A stretch of DNA of 64,000 bases, taken from Zhihengliuella sp. GTDB taxonomy: Bacteria; Actinomycetota; Actinomycetes; Actinomycetales; Micrococcaceae. The notes beneath the pieces are model-generated. The model ran no database searches. It was not told the origin of the DNA and saw only the letters and a list, made by a program, of their open reading frames with translations. Below are positions 32,156 to 42,119 of the stretch, piece by piece (position 1 is the stretch's first letter; each line of letters begins with the position of its first letter). A program made the position numbers and the translations under genes. The stretch spans positions 327,275 through 391,274 of the forward strand of contig NZ_JAPSJL010000001.1 in the NCBI RefSeq assembly GCF_031178195.1. The letters run 5' to 3'.

Positions 32156-33166
32156 ATGACCACCGCGAACAACGCCGCGCCGGCGGCGGAGGCCCTGCGC
32201 GGGCTGGCCGCGGGAGCCCGCGTCGTCTTCTTCTCGGGCAAGGGGGGCGTCGGGAAGACGACGACGGCGGCAGCCACCGCCGTCGCACTCGCCGACGCCG
32301 GGGAGCGGGTCCTGCTCGTGTCCACCGACCCGGCGCACAACCTCGGCCACCTCTTCGAGCGTCGGCTGAAGGACACGCCGTCGACGCTCGCGACCACGGC
32401 GGCCGGCGGCCGGCTGGACGCCCTCGAGATCGACCCGGCAGCGGCCACGGCAGGACACCTGAAAGAGGTCGGCGCGACCATCCGCGCGATGATGCCCGAG
32501 CACCTGCACCGGGAGGTCGACAAGTACCTCCGGCTCGCGGCCGACGCGCCCGGCACGCACGAGGCCTCCGTGCTCGAGCGGATCGCCGAGCTCACCGAGG
32601 AGCTCACGGACACGGACGGCTACGACGTCGTCGTCTTCGACACCGCTCCGTCCGGGCACACGGCCCGGCTGATGGCCCTGCCCGACCTCATGACCGCGTG
32701 GACGGACGGGCTGCTGCGCCGACGCGAGGCCAGCGAGAGGTTCGGCGAGGCCGTCGTGGGGCTCGGCGGGAAACGGCAGGCGGAGGACAACCGGGACGCC
32801 AGGATCCGGTCCGTGCTGACGCGCCGGCGGGACCGGTTCGCCCGCCTGCGGGGGCTGTTGGCGGACCGGGACCGGTGCGCCTTCGTGCTGGTCCTCGCCG
32901 CCGAGCGGCTGCCGGTGGCGGAGACCATCGAGTTCCACGAACAGCTCCGGGCCCAGGGCATCGGCGTGCGGGCCCTGGTGATCAACAAGCGGTCACCAGG
33001 GGACGCCGGGGAGTTCCTGGCGCGGCGCCGCAAGGCGGAGGAGCGCTACGTCGCCGAGCTGCGACAGGCCGTGCCCGACCCGCCCGTGCTCAACATCCGG
33101 CTCGCACCCGACGAGCTCCGCGGTCTCGATGGCCTGTGGAGCCTGCCGGACCTCGTCGAGAACTGA
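32156..33166 (+). CDS. ArsA/GET3-like P-loop ATPase
   Basis: A 336-residue single-domain ATPase of the ArsA/Get3 family. It has deviant Walker A FFSGKGGVGKTTTA (about 26-39), switch I STDPAHNLG, and the FDTAPSGHTARLMALPDLM segment. LVINKRSP matches the family's adenine-binding strand. No arsR, arsB or arsD is nearby and no paired arsenite cysteine site was noticed, so arsenite efflux is unlikely. Members next to cory-CC-star genes have unknown function. SD GAGAGGA precedes ATG 32156. It is third in the cstA operon. Confidence 0.88.
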   Translation: MTTANNAAPAAEALRGLAAGARVVFFSGKGGVGKTTTAAATAVALADAGERVLLVSTDPAHNLGHLFERRLKDTPSTLATTAAGGRLDALEIDPAAATAGHLKEVGATIRAMMPEHLHREVDKYLRLAADAPGTHEASVLERIAELTEELTDTDGYDVVVFDTAPSGHTARLMALPDLMTAWTDGLLRRREASERFGEAVVGLGGKRQAEDNRDARIRSVLTRRRDRFARLRGLLADRDRCAFVLVLAAERLPVAETIEFHEQLRAQGIGVRALVINKRSPGDAGEFLARRRKAEERYVAELRQAVPDPPVLNIRLAPDELRGLDGLWSLPDLVEN

Positions 33167-33220
33167 GGCGTGGAGGGCTGAGGCCGGCCGCCCGTCCCGC
33201 GCGTGAAGTAGTTTCAGAGC

Positions 33221-34792
33221 ATGGAGTTCTTGATCCTGCTGGTGGGACTGCTGTTCGGGACCGTGCTCGTGGTCGGGCTCGGCGAGCGCATCCGGCTGCC
33301 CTACCCGGTGCTGATGCTGCTGTTCTCAGCGGGCGTGGCCTTCCTGCCGTTCATCCCCGAGCTGCGGATCGATCCGGAGCTGATCCTGCCCCTGTTCCTG
33401 CCGCCGCTGCTGTTCGCGGCGGCCCAGCGCAGCTCGTGGTCCGTCTTCCGGTTCCGTTGGCGCAGCCTGGTACTGCTCGCTGTGCTGCTCGTGGCCGTCA
33501 CCGTCGCGGTCGTGGCCGGTCTGGCCTGGTGGCTGGTCCCCGCCCTGGGCGTCCCGGCCGCGATCGCCCTCGGCGCGGTCGTCGCCCCGCCGGACCCCGT
33601 GGCCGTCGAGTCCGTGGCCAGCAAGGTGAGCATGCCGCGGCGGCTCGTCTCGACCCTGCAGACCGAGGGCCTGTTCAACGACGCCATCGCGATCGTCATC
33701 TTCCAGGCCGCCGTCGCTGCGGCGGTCAGCGGCGGCGAGGTCGGCTGGGGCATCGTGCCCGCGTTCCTGCTGGGGGCGGCCGGCGCGGTGCTGCTCGGGC
33801 TCGGCATGGCCTGGCTCGTGGGGACGCTCAACCGGTTCGTGCCCAACCTGATCGCCCGCTCCGCGACGACGCTCGTGGCCCCGTACGCCGTCTACCTGCT
33901 CGCCGAGGAGGCGCACTGCTCGGGCGTCGTCGCCGTCGTCGTCACCGCCCTCGAGCTCGGCCGGCGCGCCCGGCCGCAGGACTCCGAGGAACGGCTGACC
34001 CGCGCCGCGTTCTGGGACGTCGTCGAACTCCTCACCACAGGCGTCGCGTTCGGCCTGGTGGGCATCGAGATGCGCTATGTGATCCAGGGCGAGGGCGCGG
34101 ACCTGCTCGGCTTCGTCCCCGGCATCGCGGTGGTCTGCGCGGCGGTGCTGCTGGTGCGCCTGCTCTGGATGATGGCGATCCTCCGGCTCGGCGGCACCGA
34201 GCGCCGGAGCAAGGTCCCCGGGTCGCTGAAGGAGGTGCTGGTCCTGACCTGGTGCGGTATGCGCGGGCTGGCAACGCTGGCCCTGGCCCTCGCGCTGCCG
34301 GCGACGACCGAGGCCGGGAATCCCCTGCCGGAACGCAACTTCGTCATCGCGGCCGCCTGCGCGGTGCTCCTGGTGACGCTCGTGGGCCCGGGCCTGACGC
34401 TGCCCTGGCTGATGCGGCGGCTCGCACTGCCGGACGACCACGCCGAGATCGAGCGGCAGGAGCGGGCCTTGGCCCGACGCGCCCAGCAGGCGGCACTGAA
34501 GGCGGTGCGGCACTCGACGGCGGCGCAGAAGCTGCCTCCCGAGCGGCGGACCGTGCTGGCCAAGCGCATGGAATCGCTGCACACGCTGCTGGAGAGCGAC
34601 GTCGAGGACGACCCCGAGAAGATGCGTGCGCTCCGCCAGACGCTCTCGGTGATGGACGAGGTCCAGCGGCAGGCGTTGAATGTCGCCCGACGGGAGGTGC
34701 TCGCCGCGCGGAAGGCCCCTGGCACGGACCCGGAGGCAGCCGACGTCGTGCTCCGCCGGCTGGACCTCCGCACGGTCACGCTGGATCGGTAG
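33221..34792 (+). CDS. Na+/H+ antiporter, CPA1 (NhaP) family
   Basis: A 523-residue cation/proton antiporter with about 12 membrane helices and a cytosolic, charged C-terminal tail of about 110 residues. Motifs: ALGAVVAPPDPVAVESVASK and LQTEGLFNDAIAIVIFQ (the two conserved acidic sites of CPA1, ending with the ND motif), then TWCGMRGLATLALALALP. Transport would exchange Na+ or K+ for H+ to control pH and salt. ATG 33221 lies six bases after TAGTTT (33209-33214), suggesting a leaderless transcript independent of the cstA operon. Confidence 0.92.
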   Translation: MEFLILLVGLLFGTVLVVGLGERIRLPYPVLMLLFSAGVAFLPFIPELRIDPELILPLFLPPLLFAAAQRSSWSVFRFRWRSLVLLAVLLVAVTVAVVAGLAWWLVPALGVPAAIALGAVVAPPDPVAVESVASKVSMPRRLVSTLQTEGLFNDAIAIVIFQAAVAAAVSGGEVGWGIVPAFLLGAAGAVLLGLGMAWLVGTLNRFVPNLIARSATTLVAPYAVYLLAEEAHCSGVVAVVVTALELGRRARPQDSEERLTRAAFWDVVELLTTGVAFGLVGIEMRYVIQGEGADLLGFVPGIAVVCAAVLLVRLLWMMAILRLGGTERRSKVPGSLKEVLVLTWCGMRGLATLALALALPATTEAGNPLPERNFVIAAACAVLLVTLVGPGLTLPWLMRRLALPDDHAEIERQERALARRAQQAALKAVRHSTAAQKLPPERRTVLAKRMESLHTLLESDVEDDPEKMRALRQTLSVMDEVQRQALNVARREVLAARKAPGTDPEAADVVLRRLDLRTVTLDR

Positions 34793-34903
34793 GCCGGGCC
34801 AGGCGGACTCGTCGGGCGGGTCGGGCGCAGCCGGTCGCGCCGGGCATCCCCAACCCTCAGGCGCGGGCGAGACTCCGCCGGACCCGCCGGTCCACTCGGC
34901 GGA

Positions 34904-35323
34904 TCAGCCGACGTCGCCCGTCACGTAGAGCCAGCGGCCGTCCTCCCGACGGAAGCGGCTGACCTCGTGCATCCGGTGCCGGGCGCCGGAGTCGTCGCGG
35001 AACTGGGCGACGAACTCGACGGTGCCGACGTCGTCGAACGGTCCGCCCGCCGTCGTGCTCACGATGGTCAGGCTCCCCCACGCAGGGCCCGGCTCCATCA
35101 GGCCGGCCAGCGGCGGGCGTTCGGTCCGGTCCCACGTGCGGTGGAGGTAGCGGGCGAGCCGGCCGGGGTCGCGGTCGAGGAGGGCGTAGGCCGAGTAGCG
35201 CGAGCGCATGAGCGCCTCGGCGGTGGGCGCGGTGCCGCCGGAGTGGAAGCGGGCGCAGCAGTCGCCGTAGCTGTCGCCCGTGCCGCACGGGCAGCGCTGG
35301 GACGGGTCGATGGTGGCGGGCAT
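34904..35323 (-). CDS. YchJ-family protein with SEC-C zinc motif
   Basis: A 139-residue YchJ/UPF0225 protein. The N-terminal SEC-C motif CPCGTGDSYGDCC with a nearby His (RFHSG) binds zinc. The rest is an NTF2-like domain (ALMRSRYSAYALLDRDPGRL, GTVEFVAQFRD, HEVSRFRREDGRWLYVTGDV). The biochemical role is unknown. ATG 35323 follows a TAAGCT box (35330-35335, minus strand) by six bases, a leaderless arrangement. It is convergent with the antiporter. Confidence 0.9.
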   Translation of the reverse strand: MPATIDPSQRCPCGTGDSYGDCCARFHSGGTAPTAEALMRSRYSAYALLDRDPGRLARYLHRTWDRTERPPLAGLMEPGPAWGSLTIVSTTAGGPFDDVGTVEFVAQFRDDSGARHRMHEVSRFRREDGRWLYVTGDVG

Positions 35324-35600
35324 GCCTCCAGCTTAGGCGGCCGGACGACGAGGTCGGGCTCCGTTCCCGTGGAGGGCGGTGCCGCTCCCCTGTCGAGGTG
35401 GAGCGCGCGAGGAAGGCACTGGACGGTCTCACCACCTACGACGAGCTGATGGGAACCGCGTGAGTGCCGCCCGTCACCCGTGGGCCTGGCCGAGTCTGCG
35501 GCCCGGTAGACTGGTGGCGCAAGCTCGCGGAGCGCCCCTCGGCGTGAGACGGCACCCCTTCCGCGGGCGCCCATCCCCTCGCGCACAGGAGTAGCACCGG
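35324..35600. other. Gap upstream of purS with -10 box
   Basis: 277 bp without a credible gene. A TAGACT box at 35507-35512 is the likely purS -10, giving a leader of about 80 nt. A short open stretch ending VERARKALDGLTTYDELMG (stop at about 35463) may be a decayed gene tail but has no start or homology that I can point to. Confidence 0.5.
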
Positions 35601-35852
35601 ATGCCCCGGATCGTTGTTGATGTCATGCCCAAGCCCGAGATCCTGGACCCCCAGGGCAAGGCGATCGTGGGCGCCCTCCCCCGCCTCGGTTTCGACGCCT
35701 TCTCCGGCGTCCGCCAGGGCAAGCGCTTCGAGCTCGCCGTCGACGGCGAGGTGACCGAGGCGGTCCTGGCCCAGGCCCGCGAGGCCGCCGAGACGCTCCT
35801 GTCGAACCCGGTCATCGAGGACGTCGTCAACGTGCAGGTGGTTGAGGACTAA
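35601..35852 (+). CDS. purS: Phosphoribosylformylglycinamidine synthase subunit PurS
   Basis: An 83-residue PurS, the small dimeric subunit that joins PurQ and PurL in the fourth step of purine synthesis and helps channel ammonia. The sequence is standard: [32 protein letters not shown], and a final [21 protein letters not shown] precedes ATG 35601. It is followed after two bases by purQ. Confidence 0.95.
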   Translation: MPRIVVDVMPKPEILDPQGKAIVGALPRLGFDAFSGVRQGKRFELAVDGEVTEAVLAQAREAAETLLSNPVIEDVVNVQVVED

Positions 35853-35854
35853 CG

Positions 35855-36604
35855 ATGACGGACCTCCCCCTGATCGGCGACTACTCGACGCCGACCACCG
35901 AACTCTCCGGCGCCCGCATCGGCGTCGTGACCTTCCCCGGCACCCTGGACGACCGGGACGCCGCACGCGGTGTGCGGATGGCCGGCGGCGAGGCCGTGGC
36001 TCTCTGGCATGCCGACGAGGATCTGCAGGGTGTCGACGCCGTCGTCATCCCGGGCGGCTTCTCCTACGGCGACTACCTGCGCGCCGGCGCCATCGCCCGC
36101 TTCGCCCCGATGATGGACCGCATCATCGACGCGGCGAACTCGGACGCGAAGCTGCCCGTGCTCGGCATCTGCAACGGCTTCCAGATCCTCACCGAGGCAC
36201 ACCTCCTCCCGGGCTCGATGGTGAAGAACGACCACCTGAAGTTCATCTGCCGCGACCAGATCCTGCGGGTCGAGAACAACACGACCGCGTGGACCAACCA
36301 GTTCGCGGCCGGCCAGGAGATCAGCATCCCGCTGAAGAACCAGGACGGTCAGTACGTCGCCGACGAGAAGGTCCTGGACGAGCTCGAGGCCGAGGGCCGC
36401 GTGGTGTTCCGCTACGTCGGCTGGAACCCGAACGGCTCGCGCCGCGACATCGCCGGCATCTCCAACGCGGCGGGCAACGTCGTCGGACTCATGCCGCACC
36501 CCGAGCACGCCGTCGAGGCGGGCTACGGCCCCGACCACACCGGAACCGACGGTCTGGGCTTCTTCACCTCCGTCCTGACCCAGCTTGTTGGAGGAACCAA
36601 GTGA
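35855..36604 (+). CDS. purQ: Phosphoribosylformylglycinamidine synthase subunit PurQ (glutaminase)
   Basis: A 249-residue class I glutamine amidotransferase that makes ammonia from glutamine for PurL. The nucleophile Cys is in [11 protein letters not shown]; the oxyanion strand is [16 protein letters not shown]; the catalytic His-Glu is in [11 protein letters not shown]. The start is ATG 35855. The stop overlaps the purL GTG by four bases (GTGA). Confidence 0.96.
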   Translation: MTDLPLIGDYSTPTTELSGARIGVVTFPGTLDDRDAARGVRMAGGEAVALWHADEDLQGVDAVVIPGGFSYGDYLRAGAIARFAPMMDRIIDAANSDAKLPVLGICNGFQILTEAHLLPGSMVKNDHLKFICRDQILRVENNTTAWTNQFAAGQEISIPLKNQDGQYVADEKVLDELEAEGRVVFRYVGWNPNGSRRDIAGISNAAGNVVGLMPHPEHAVEAGYGPDHTGTDGLGFFTSVLTQLVGGTK

Positions 36605-38919
36605 GCGCCGAAGTCGCCGAGAAGGAATTCAACATCGACACGGTCGACAACGCGGCCGCGTCCCCCGACGTGGAGCTGCCCTGGGCCGAGCTCGGCCTGA
36701 AGCAGAACGAGTTCGAGGAGATCGTCAAGATCCTCGGCCGTCGCCCCACCGCCGCCGAGCTGGCGATGTACTCGGTGATGTGGAGCGAGCACTGCTCCTA
36801 CAAGTCCACCAAGAACCACCTGCGCCAGTTCGGGCAGAAGGTCACGGAGGAGATGAAGAAGGACCTCATGGTCGGCATCGGCGAGAACGCCGGCGTCACC
36901 GACCTGGGCGACGGCTGGGCCGTCACCTTCAAGATCGAGTCCCACAACTCGCCGTCGTTCGTGGAGCCGTACCAGGGGGCGGCGACCGGCATCGGCGGCA
37001 TCGTCCGCGACATCATCTCCATGGGCGCCCGCCCGGTGGCCGTGATGGACCCGCTGCGCTTCGGTGCCATCGACCACCCCGACTCGCAGCGCGTGGTGCA
37101 CGGCGTCGTCTCCGGCATCGGCGGCTACGGCAACTCCCTCGGCCTGCCGAACATCGGCGGTGAGACCGTCTTCGACCCGATCTACCAGGGCAACCCGCTG
37201 GTCAACGCCCTCGCCGTCGGCACCCTGCGCCACGAGGACCTCCGTCTGGCCAACGCCTCCGGCGTCGGCAACAAGGTGGTCCTGTTCGGGGCGCGCACGG
37301 GCGGCGACGGCATCGGCGGCGCGTCGGTGCTCGCCTCCGAGTCGTTCGACGACACGAAGCCGTCGAAGCGCCCCGCCGTCCAGGTCGGCGACCCGTTCGC
37401 CGAGAAGGTGCTCATCGAGTGCTGCCTCGAGCTGTTCAAGAACTCTCTCGTCGAGGGCATCCAGGACCTCGGTGCCGCCGGCATCTCCTGCGCCACCTCC
37501 GAGCTCGCCTCCAACGGCGAGGGCGGCATGCGCGTCGAGCTGACCGACGTGCTGCTGCGCGACCCCACTCTGACCCCGGGCGAGATCCTCATGTCCGAGT
37601 CGCAGGAACGCATGATGGCGGTCGTGACGCCGGAGAACGTCGCCGCGTTCGAGGCCGTCATGGCCAAGTGGAACGTCGAGTACTCCTGGCTCGGCGAGGT
37701 CACCGACGACGACCGCCTGATCATCACCTGGAACGGCGAGGTCATCGTCGATGTCGATCCCAAGACGGTCGCGCACGACGGACCGGTCTACGACCGCCCG
37801 TACGCCCGCCCGGAGTGGCAGGACGCCCTCCAGGCGGACACGTTCCGCGGCTCGGTGAACGCGGCGATCCTGCCGTCCACCGGTGACGAGCTGAAGGCCG
37901 CGGTGCTCGAGCTGATCGCCAGCCCGAACATGTGCAGCAAGAACTGGATCACCGACCAGTACGACCGCTACGTCGGCGGCAACACGGCCCTTTCCTCCCC
38001 CGACGACGCGGGCGTGGTCCGCGTCGACGAGGAGAGCGGCCTCGGCGTCGCCATCGCCACGGACGCCAACGGGCGCTACACCTATCTGGACCCGTACGCC
38101 GGCGCGCAGCTCGCCCTGGCCGAGTCCTACCGCAACGTCGCCACGTCCGGTGCCGTTCCCGCGGCCGTCTCGGACTGCCTGAACTACGGCTCCCCCGAGG
38201 ACTCGGACGTCATGTGGCAGCTGGCCGAGGGCATCCGCGGCCTCTCGGACGCGTGCATGGAGCTGGGCGTCCCGGTCACCGGCGGCAACGTCTCGCTCTA
38301 CAACCAGACCGGCGACAAGGCCATCCACCCGACCCCCGTGGTCGCCACGCTCGGCAAGTTCGACGACGTCGCCCGCCGCACGCCGTCGGGCTGGCGCCCG
38401 GACGCCGACGGGCAGGCGATCTACCTGCTCGGCGAGACCTACGACGAGCTGGACGGCTCCGAGTTCGCGAACCTCCGGGGCCACCTCGGCGGCCTGCCGC
38501 CGAAGGTGGACCTCGCCAAGGAACGTCTGCTCGGCGAGCTGCTGATCAACGCGTCCCGCGATGGCATGATCGACGCAGCCCACGATCTCTCCGAGGGCGG
38601 CCTCGCGGCGGCGTTGAACGAGATGGTGCTGCGCTACGGCGTCGGTGCCCGCGTGGCACTGGACGACCTGTGCGAGCGCGACGGGATCGACGCGTTCACC
38701 GCGCTGTTCTCCGAGTCGCAGGCCCGCGCGGTCGTCGCAGTCCCGCGCTCCGAGGAGGTCCGCTTCAACGACATGGTCGGCGCGCGCGGCTACGCCGTGA
38801 CCCGACTCGGCGTCGTCGATGCCGAGTCCGGAGCACTCGAGGTCCAGGGCCAGTTCACGGCCACGATCGACGAGCTGCGCGAGGCGCACGAGGGAACCCT
38901 GCCGAAGTACTTCGGCTAG
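36601..38919 (+). CDS. purL: Phosphoribosylformylglycinamidine synthase subunit PurL
   Basis: A 772-residue small-type PurL that uses ATP and ammonia to turn FGAR into FGAM. Motifs: [55 protein letters not shown], and in the second half [12 protein letters not shown] and [14 protein letters not shown]. The start is GTG 36601 with GGAGG seven bases upstream. It is last in purSQL and ends at a strong hairpin; purF does not follow. Confidence 0.96.
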   Translation: MSAEVAEKEFNIDTVDNAAASPDVELPWAELGLKQNEFEEIVKILGRRPTAAELAMYSVMWSEHCSYKSTKNHLRQFGQKVTEEMKKDLMVGIGENAGVTDLGDGWAVTFKIESHNSPSFVEPYQGAATGIGGIVRDIISMGARPVAVMDPLRFGAIDHPDSQRVVHGVVSGIGGYGNSLGLPNIGGETVFDPIYQGNPLVNALAVGTLRHEDLRLANASGVGNKVVLFGARTGGDGIGGASVLASESFDDTKPSKRPAVQVGDPFAEKVLIECCLELFKNSLVEGIQDLGAAGISCATSELASNGEGGMRVELTDVLLRDPTLTPGEILMSESQERMMAVVTPENVAAFEAVMAKWNVEYSWLGEVTDDDRLIITWNGEVIVDVDPKTVAHDGPVYDRPYARPEWQDALQADTFRGSVNAAILPSTGDELKAAVLELIASPNMCSKNWITDQYDRYVGGNTALSSPDDAGVVRVDEESGLGVAIATDANGRYTYLDPYAGAQLALAESYRNVATSGAVPAAVSDCLNYGSPEDSDVMWQLAEGIRGLSDACMELGVPVTGGNVSLYNQTGDKAIHPTPVVATLGKFDDVARRTPSGWRPDADGQAIYLLGETYDELDGSEFANLRGHLGGLPPKVDLAKERLLGELLINASRDGMIDAAHDLSEGGLAAALNEMVLRYGVGARVALDDLCERDGIDAFTALFSESQARAVVAVPRSEEVRFNDMVGARGYAVTRLGVVDAESGALEVQGQFTATIDELREAHEGTLPKYFG

Positions 38920-38935
38920 ACACCCGACATCCCGT

Positions 38936-38986
38936 ACGACGGCGGCGCCGTCACCTTCCAGCGGAGGGTGGCGGCGCCGCCGTCGT
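38936..38986 (+). terminator. Terminator after purL
   Basis: ACGACGGCGGCGCCGTCACC pairs with GGTGGCGGCGCCGCCGTCGT around a loop of about 11 bases, 17 bp after the stop. Confidence 0.8.
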
Positions 38987-39150
38987 GCTGTGCCCGGCGG
39001 CGATCAGGCCATGGCCCGCCTCGATCGCCGACGGGTGGGCGGGGGCCGGGCGAACGGCGTGAGCAACGTCCAGCCGGAGGGACCAGGGCTTCCGCAGCGG
39101 TTCGCGCCCCGAGCCGGTCGACTGAGCGGGTTCCGCTCCGGCGCGCTCCA

Positions 39151-40338
39151 CTACGGCGTCAGGACCACCTTCACGCACCCGTCCTCTTTCTTCTGGAAGG
39201 TCGAATACAGGCCCGGCCCCTCGGCGAGCGGCGCCCGGTGCGTCACCAGATCGTCCAGGCCCAGCGGATCCGCCGGGTCCTCGGTGAGGGGCAGCAGCCG
39301 GTCCGTCCAGGCGCGGACGTTGCACTGGCCCATGCGCAGCTGGATCTGCTTGTCGAACAGCTTCAGCATCGGCATCGGGGTCGCCTGCCCGCTGTAGACG
39401 CCGCTGAGGGAGACCGTTCCGCCGCGGCGGACGGCGTCGATGGCGGCGTGCAGCACCGATGTCCGGTCGACGGCGGCGGTCTCCATGACCTTCTGGGCGG
39501 CCTTGTCCGGCAGCAGGCCCGTGGCCTGCTGGAGGAACGATGCCGGCCCGTCGCCGAGGAGTCCCGTGCCGTGGGCCTCCATGCCCACGGCATCGACGAC
39601 GCCGTCAGGCCCGCGGCCGGTCATGTCCCGGAGACGGGAGGGGACGTGCTGGTCCAGCTCCAGGACCTCGACACCGTGGCGCTCGGCCATGGCCCGACGC
39701 TCCGGCACGGGGTCGATGCCGATGACGCGGTAGCCGCGGTGCCGGCCGATCCGCGCCGCGAGCTGGCCGACGGGGCCCAGCCCGAACACGGCGAGCGTCC
39801 CGCCGTCGGGCACGGCCGCGTACTCGACGCCCTGCCAGGCGGTCGGCAGGATGTCGGAGAGGAAGAGGTACCGGTGGTCCGGCAGGTCGCTGCCCACCTT
39901 CACGCAGGAGTAGTCGCCGTACGGGACGCGCAGATACTCGGCCTGGCCGCCGGGGACGCTCCCGTAGAGCGCGGAGTAGCCGTAGATCGCCGCTCCACTG
40001 CCCTTGGCTGCGACCTGCGTGGTCTCGCACTGGGACTGCAGCCCGCGCCGGCACATCCAGCACTCGCCGCACGCGACGTTGAAAGGCACGACGACGCGGT
40101 CGCCGGGCCGCAGTGATAGGACTTCGCTCCCGACCTCGTCGACGATGCCCATGGCCTCGTGCCCCAGAACGTCGCCCGCCTCCAGGTAGGGGCCGAGCAG
40201 TTCGTAGAGGTGGAGGTCGGAGCCGCAGATTGCCGTGGAGGTCACTCTGATGACGACGTCGGTTGGCTGCTGGATGCGCGGGTCCGGCACCTCCCCGTAG
40301 CCGATACTCCGCTTGCCCTGCCAGGTCAGTGCTCTCAT
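39151..40338 (-). CDS. Zinc-dependent alcohol dehydrogenase (formaldehyde dehydrogenase-like)
   Basis: A 395-residue medium-chain dehydrogenase. Catalytic zinc ligands: CGSDLHLYE and GHEAMGIV. Structural zinc cysteines: CGECWMCRRGLQSQC. NAD(P)-binding Rossmann motif: FGLGPVGQLAARIG. An insertion (GSGAAIYGYSALYGSVPGGQ) and the overall length match the glutathione-independent formaldehyde dehydrogenase branch of threonine/alcohol dehydrogenases. SD GGGGAG precedes ATG 40338. It diverges from the sugar ABC operon. The true substrate is uncertain. Confidence 0.9.
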   Translation of the reverse strand: MRALTWQGKRSIGYGEVPDPRIQQPTDVVIRVTSTAICGSDLHLYELLGPYLEAGDVLGHEAMGIVDEVGSEVLSLRPGDRVVVPFNVACGECWMCRRGLQSQCETTQVAAKGSGAAIYGYSALYGSVPGGQAEYLRVPYGDYSCVKVGSDLPDHRYLFLSDILPTAWQGVEYAAVPDGGTLAVFGLGPVGQLAARIGRHRGYRVIGIDPVPERRAMAERHGVEVLELDQHVPSRLRDMTGRGPDGVVDAVGMEAHGTGLLGDGPASFLQQATGLLPDKAAQKVMETAAVDRTSVLHAAIDAVRRGGTVSLSGVYSGQATPMPMLKLFDKQIQLRMGQCNVRAWTDRLLPLTEDPADPLGLDDLVTHRAPLAEGPGLYSTFQKKEDGCVKVVLTP

Positions 40339-40507
40339 CGTCGCTCCCCGGGGTCTCGATGGTCGTCGATCCTATGGTCGTCTCCAGCCGGCCGACCGGA
40401 CGTCCGGTGCCGGGCGTCTTCAGTCAAACACGAGGGCCACCGCAAAGCCGTGGGCTTCAGCGAATTGCCAGCGAACGGAAAGACACCACGGTCATTTCCC
40501 GAGTCGG

Positions 40508-40536
40508 TGGACAAGTCCCGGGGTTGAGGTTATGTT
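40508..40536 (+). promoter_or_regulatory. Promoter of the sugar ABC / P450 operon
   Basis: The -35 box TGGACA (40508-40513), 17-bp spacer and -10 box TATGTT (40531-40536). This predicts a leader of about 110 nt before ATG 40653. The 314-bp gap 40339-40652 holds nothing else that I can recognise. Confidence 0.6.
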
Positions 40537-40652
40537 GAGCGCACATGCCCGTCACCGAGGTTGGGGGACGGTGTGAAGTCTCGAGGATCTTGCCCTGTCG
40601 GAGCCTGTTTTCTTCACGGACTCCGCGCGGGGCCCGAGTTGAGGGAGCTCCC

Positions 40653-42110
40653 ATGAAGACGTTCTTCGGATCCGACCGGCACACTGTCGTGGCCCCGAGC
40701 CACAGACGACGCCTGCTCGCACCGGCCGTCGTGGCCGTCGTCGCGCTCGGAATGAGCGGATGCGCCACTGGTTCGCAGCCAGACGAGCCTGCCGAAGGAC
40801 CTTCCTTCGAGACGGACGCGGAGATGCAGGGTGAGCTCACCATCATGGGCTTCAATCCGGACGCGGACGAAATCGCTCGGACGCGTACCGACGTCGCCAT
40901 CGAGGCCGTCGAGGGAGCAGAGGTCAACGTCGTCGAAGGGGAGTTGGACGTCCAGCAGTTCCTCTCCTCCATCGCCTCCGGCGAGGCGCCCGACCTCATC
41001 TACGCGAACCGCAACCAGCTCGGAACGTTCGCGTCCCGCAACGCCATTCTGCCGCTCGACACCTGCCTGGAGGCCGAAGGCGTCGAGGTCGGCGACTTCC
41101 GCGAACCGGCCATCGAGCAGGCCACCTTCAACGACAGCCTCTACGGACTGCCCGAGTTCAACCAGGTGCAGATCGTCATGGCCAACGACGACCTCCTGAA
41201 GCAGGAGGGACTGACCACGGGCGACGTCGACGGTTCCGACTGGGAAGCCGTCGCCGCCGCGAACGAGAAGCTCTCGCGCTCGGAGAACGGCGGACTGACG
41301 GTCATCGGGTTCGACTCGAAGCTGCCGGAATTCCTGCCTCTCTGGGCCAAGGCCAACGGCGCGGATCTGATCTCGGAGGACGGCCGCACGGCGCAGCTGG
41401 ACGACCCGAAGGTGATCGAGGCGCTCGAGTTCGCGGTCGGCATCTATGAGGCCCAGGGCGGCTTCGGCGACGTCAAGGCATTCCGCGACTCCGCCGACTT
41501 CTTCGGCGCCGGGAACCAGTTCGCCTCCAACACCCTCGGCGCGATGCCCATGGAGCAGTGGTACGTCAATATCCTCAACGACGTCTCCCCCGAGGCACCG
41601 ATGGCCTTCACGACCTTCAAGGACAAGGAGGGCGAGCCGCTCAGCTACGCCACCGGTTCCGCGTGGGCCATCCCAAGCGGCGGCAGCAATCCGGCCGCCG
41701 CCTGCCGCTTCCTCGCCGCGATGACGAAGACCGACACCTGGATGCAAGCCGCCGAGGCGCGCGCCTCCGCACGCGAGGAGGAAGGCAAGCCGTTCACCGG
41801 CCTCTTCACGGGCAACCGGGAGGCGGACGAAGAGATCCGCAGCACCTACGTCGAGACCTCGGAGGCCCTGACCGGCCCGTGGGCCGAAGCCGTCGATGCC
41901 TCCTACACCGCCAACGAGAGCTCCTTCTCCCAGCCAGCGACGCCGGCCGACGCGGAATTCGAGCAGGCGTGGCTCGACGGGGTGAACCGTGTCCTTACCG
42001 GCGAGCAGACGCCCCAGGACTCCATGGCAGCGGCCCAGGAGGAGGCGCAGGCCGCTCTGGACAAGGCCTGGGCCGAGTGGGACGACAGCGAGGCCGGATC
42101 CGAAGGCTAG
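40653..42110 (+). CDS. Sugar ABC transporter substrate-binding lipoprotein
   Basis: A 485-residue extracellular solute-binding protein (family 1 type). Signal peptide with lipobox GMSGC (Cys at about 34), then an acidic mature protein. Periplasmic-binding-fold cues include FLSSIASGEAPDLIYANRNQ, LPEFNQVQIVMANDDLLKQE and YATGSAWAIPSGGSNPAAAC. It captures a carbohydrate or related solute for the two permeases that follow. SD GAGGGAG precedes ATG 40653. No ATPase is encoded here; a shared MsiK-type ATPase elsewhere would be expected, as is common for such systems. Confidence 0.9.
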   Translation: MKTFFGSDRHTVVAPSHRRRLLAPAVVAVVALGMSGCATGSQPDEPAEGPSFETDAEMQGELTIMGFNPDADEIARTRTDVAIEAVEGAEVNVVEGELDVQQFLSSIASGEAPDLIYANRNQLGTFASRNAILPLDTCLEAEGVEVGDFREPAIEQATFNDSLYGLPEFNQVQIVMANDDLLKQEGLTTGDVDGSDWEAVAAANEKLSRSENGGLTVIGFDSKLPEFLPLWAKANGADLISEDGRTAQLDDPKVIEALEFAVGIYEAQGGFGDVKAFRDSADFFGAGNQFASNTLGAMPMEQWYVNILNDVSPEAPMAFTTFKDKEGEPLSYATGSAWAIPSGGSNPAAACRFLAAMTKTDTWMQAAEARASAREEEGKPFTGLFTGNREADEEIRSTYVETSEALTGPWAEAVDASYTANESSFSQPATPADAEFEQAWLDGVNRVLTGEQTPQDSMAAAQEEAQAALDKAWAEWDDSEAGSEG

Positions 42111-42119
42111 TCGACGACC

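Noticed and set aside
32118-32159. Selenocysteine reading of the TGA after the terminal Cys-Cys of the small CstA partner
   Set aside because: Read-through would add only about ten residues before another TGA, into the SD of the ATPase gene; no SECIS-like hairpin or selenoprotein machinery is visible.
32156-33166. Arsenite efflux ATPase
   Set aside because: No arsR, arsB, arsD or acr3 gene is nearby and the context is cstA plus cory-CC-star.
35400-35463. Remnant of a gene tail before purS
   Set aside because: About 20 sensible codons end in TGA, but there is no upstream frame, start or recognisable family.
36523-38889. Very long open frame antisense to purL (over 780 codons)
   Set aside because: High G/C in third positions keeps antisense frames open in such genomes; codon use and composition are those of a shadow, and purL is unambiguous.
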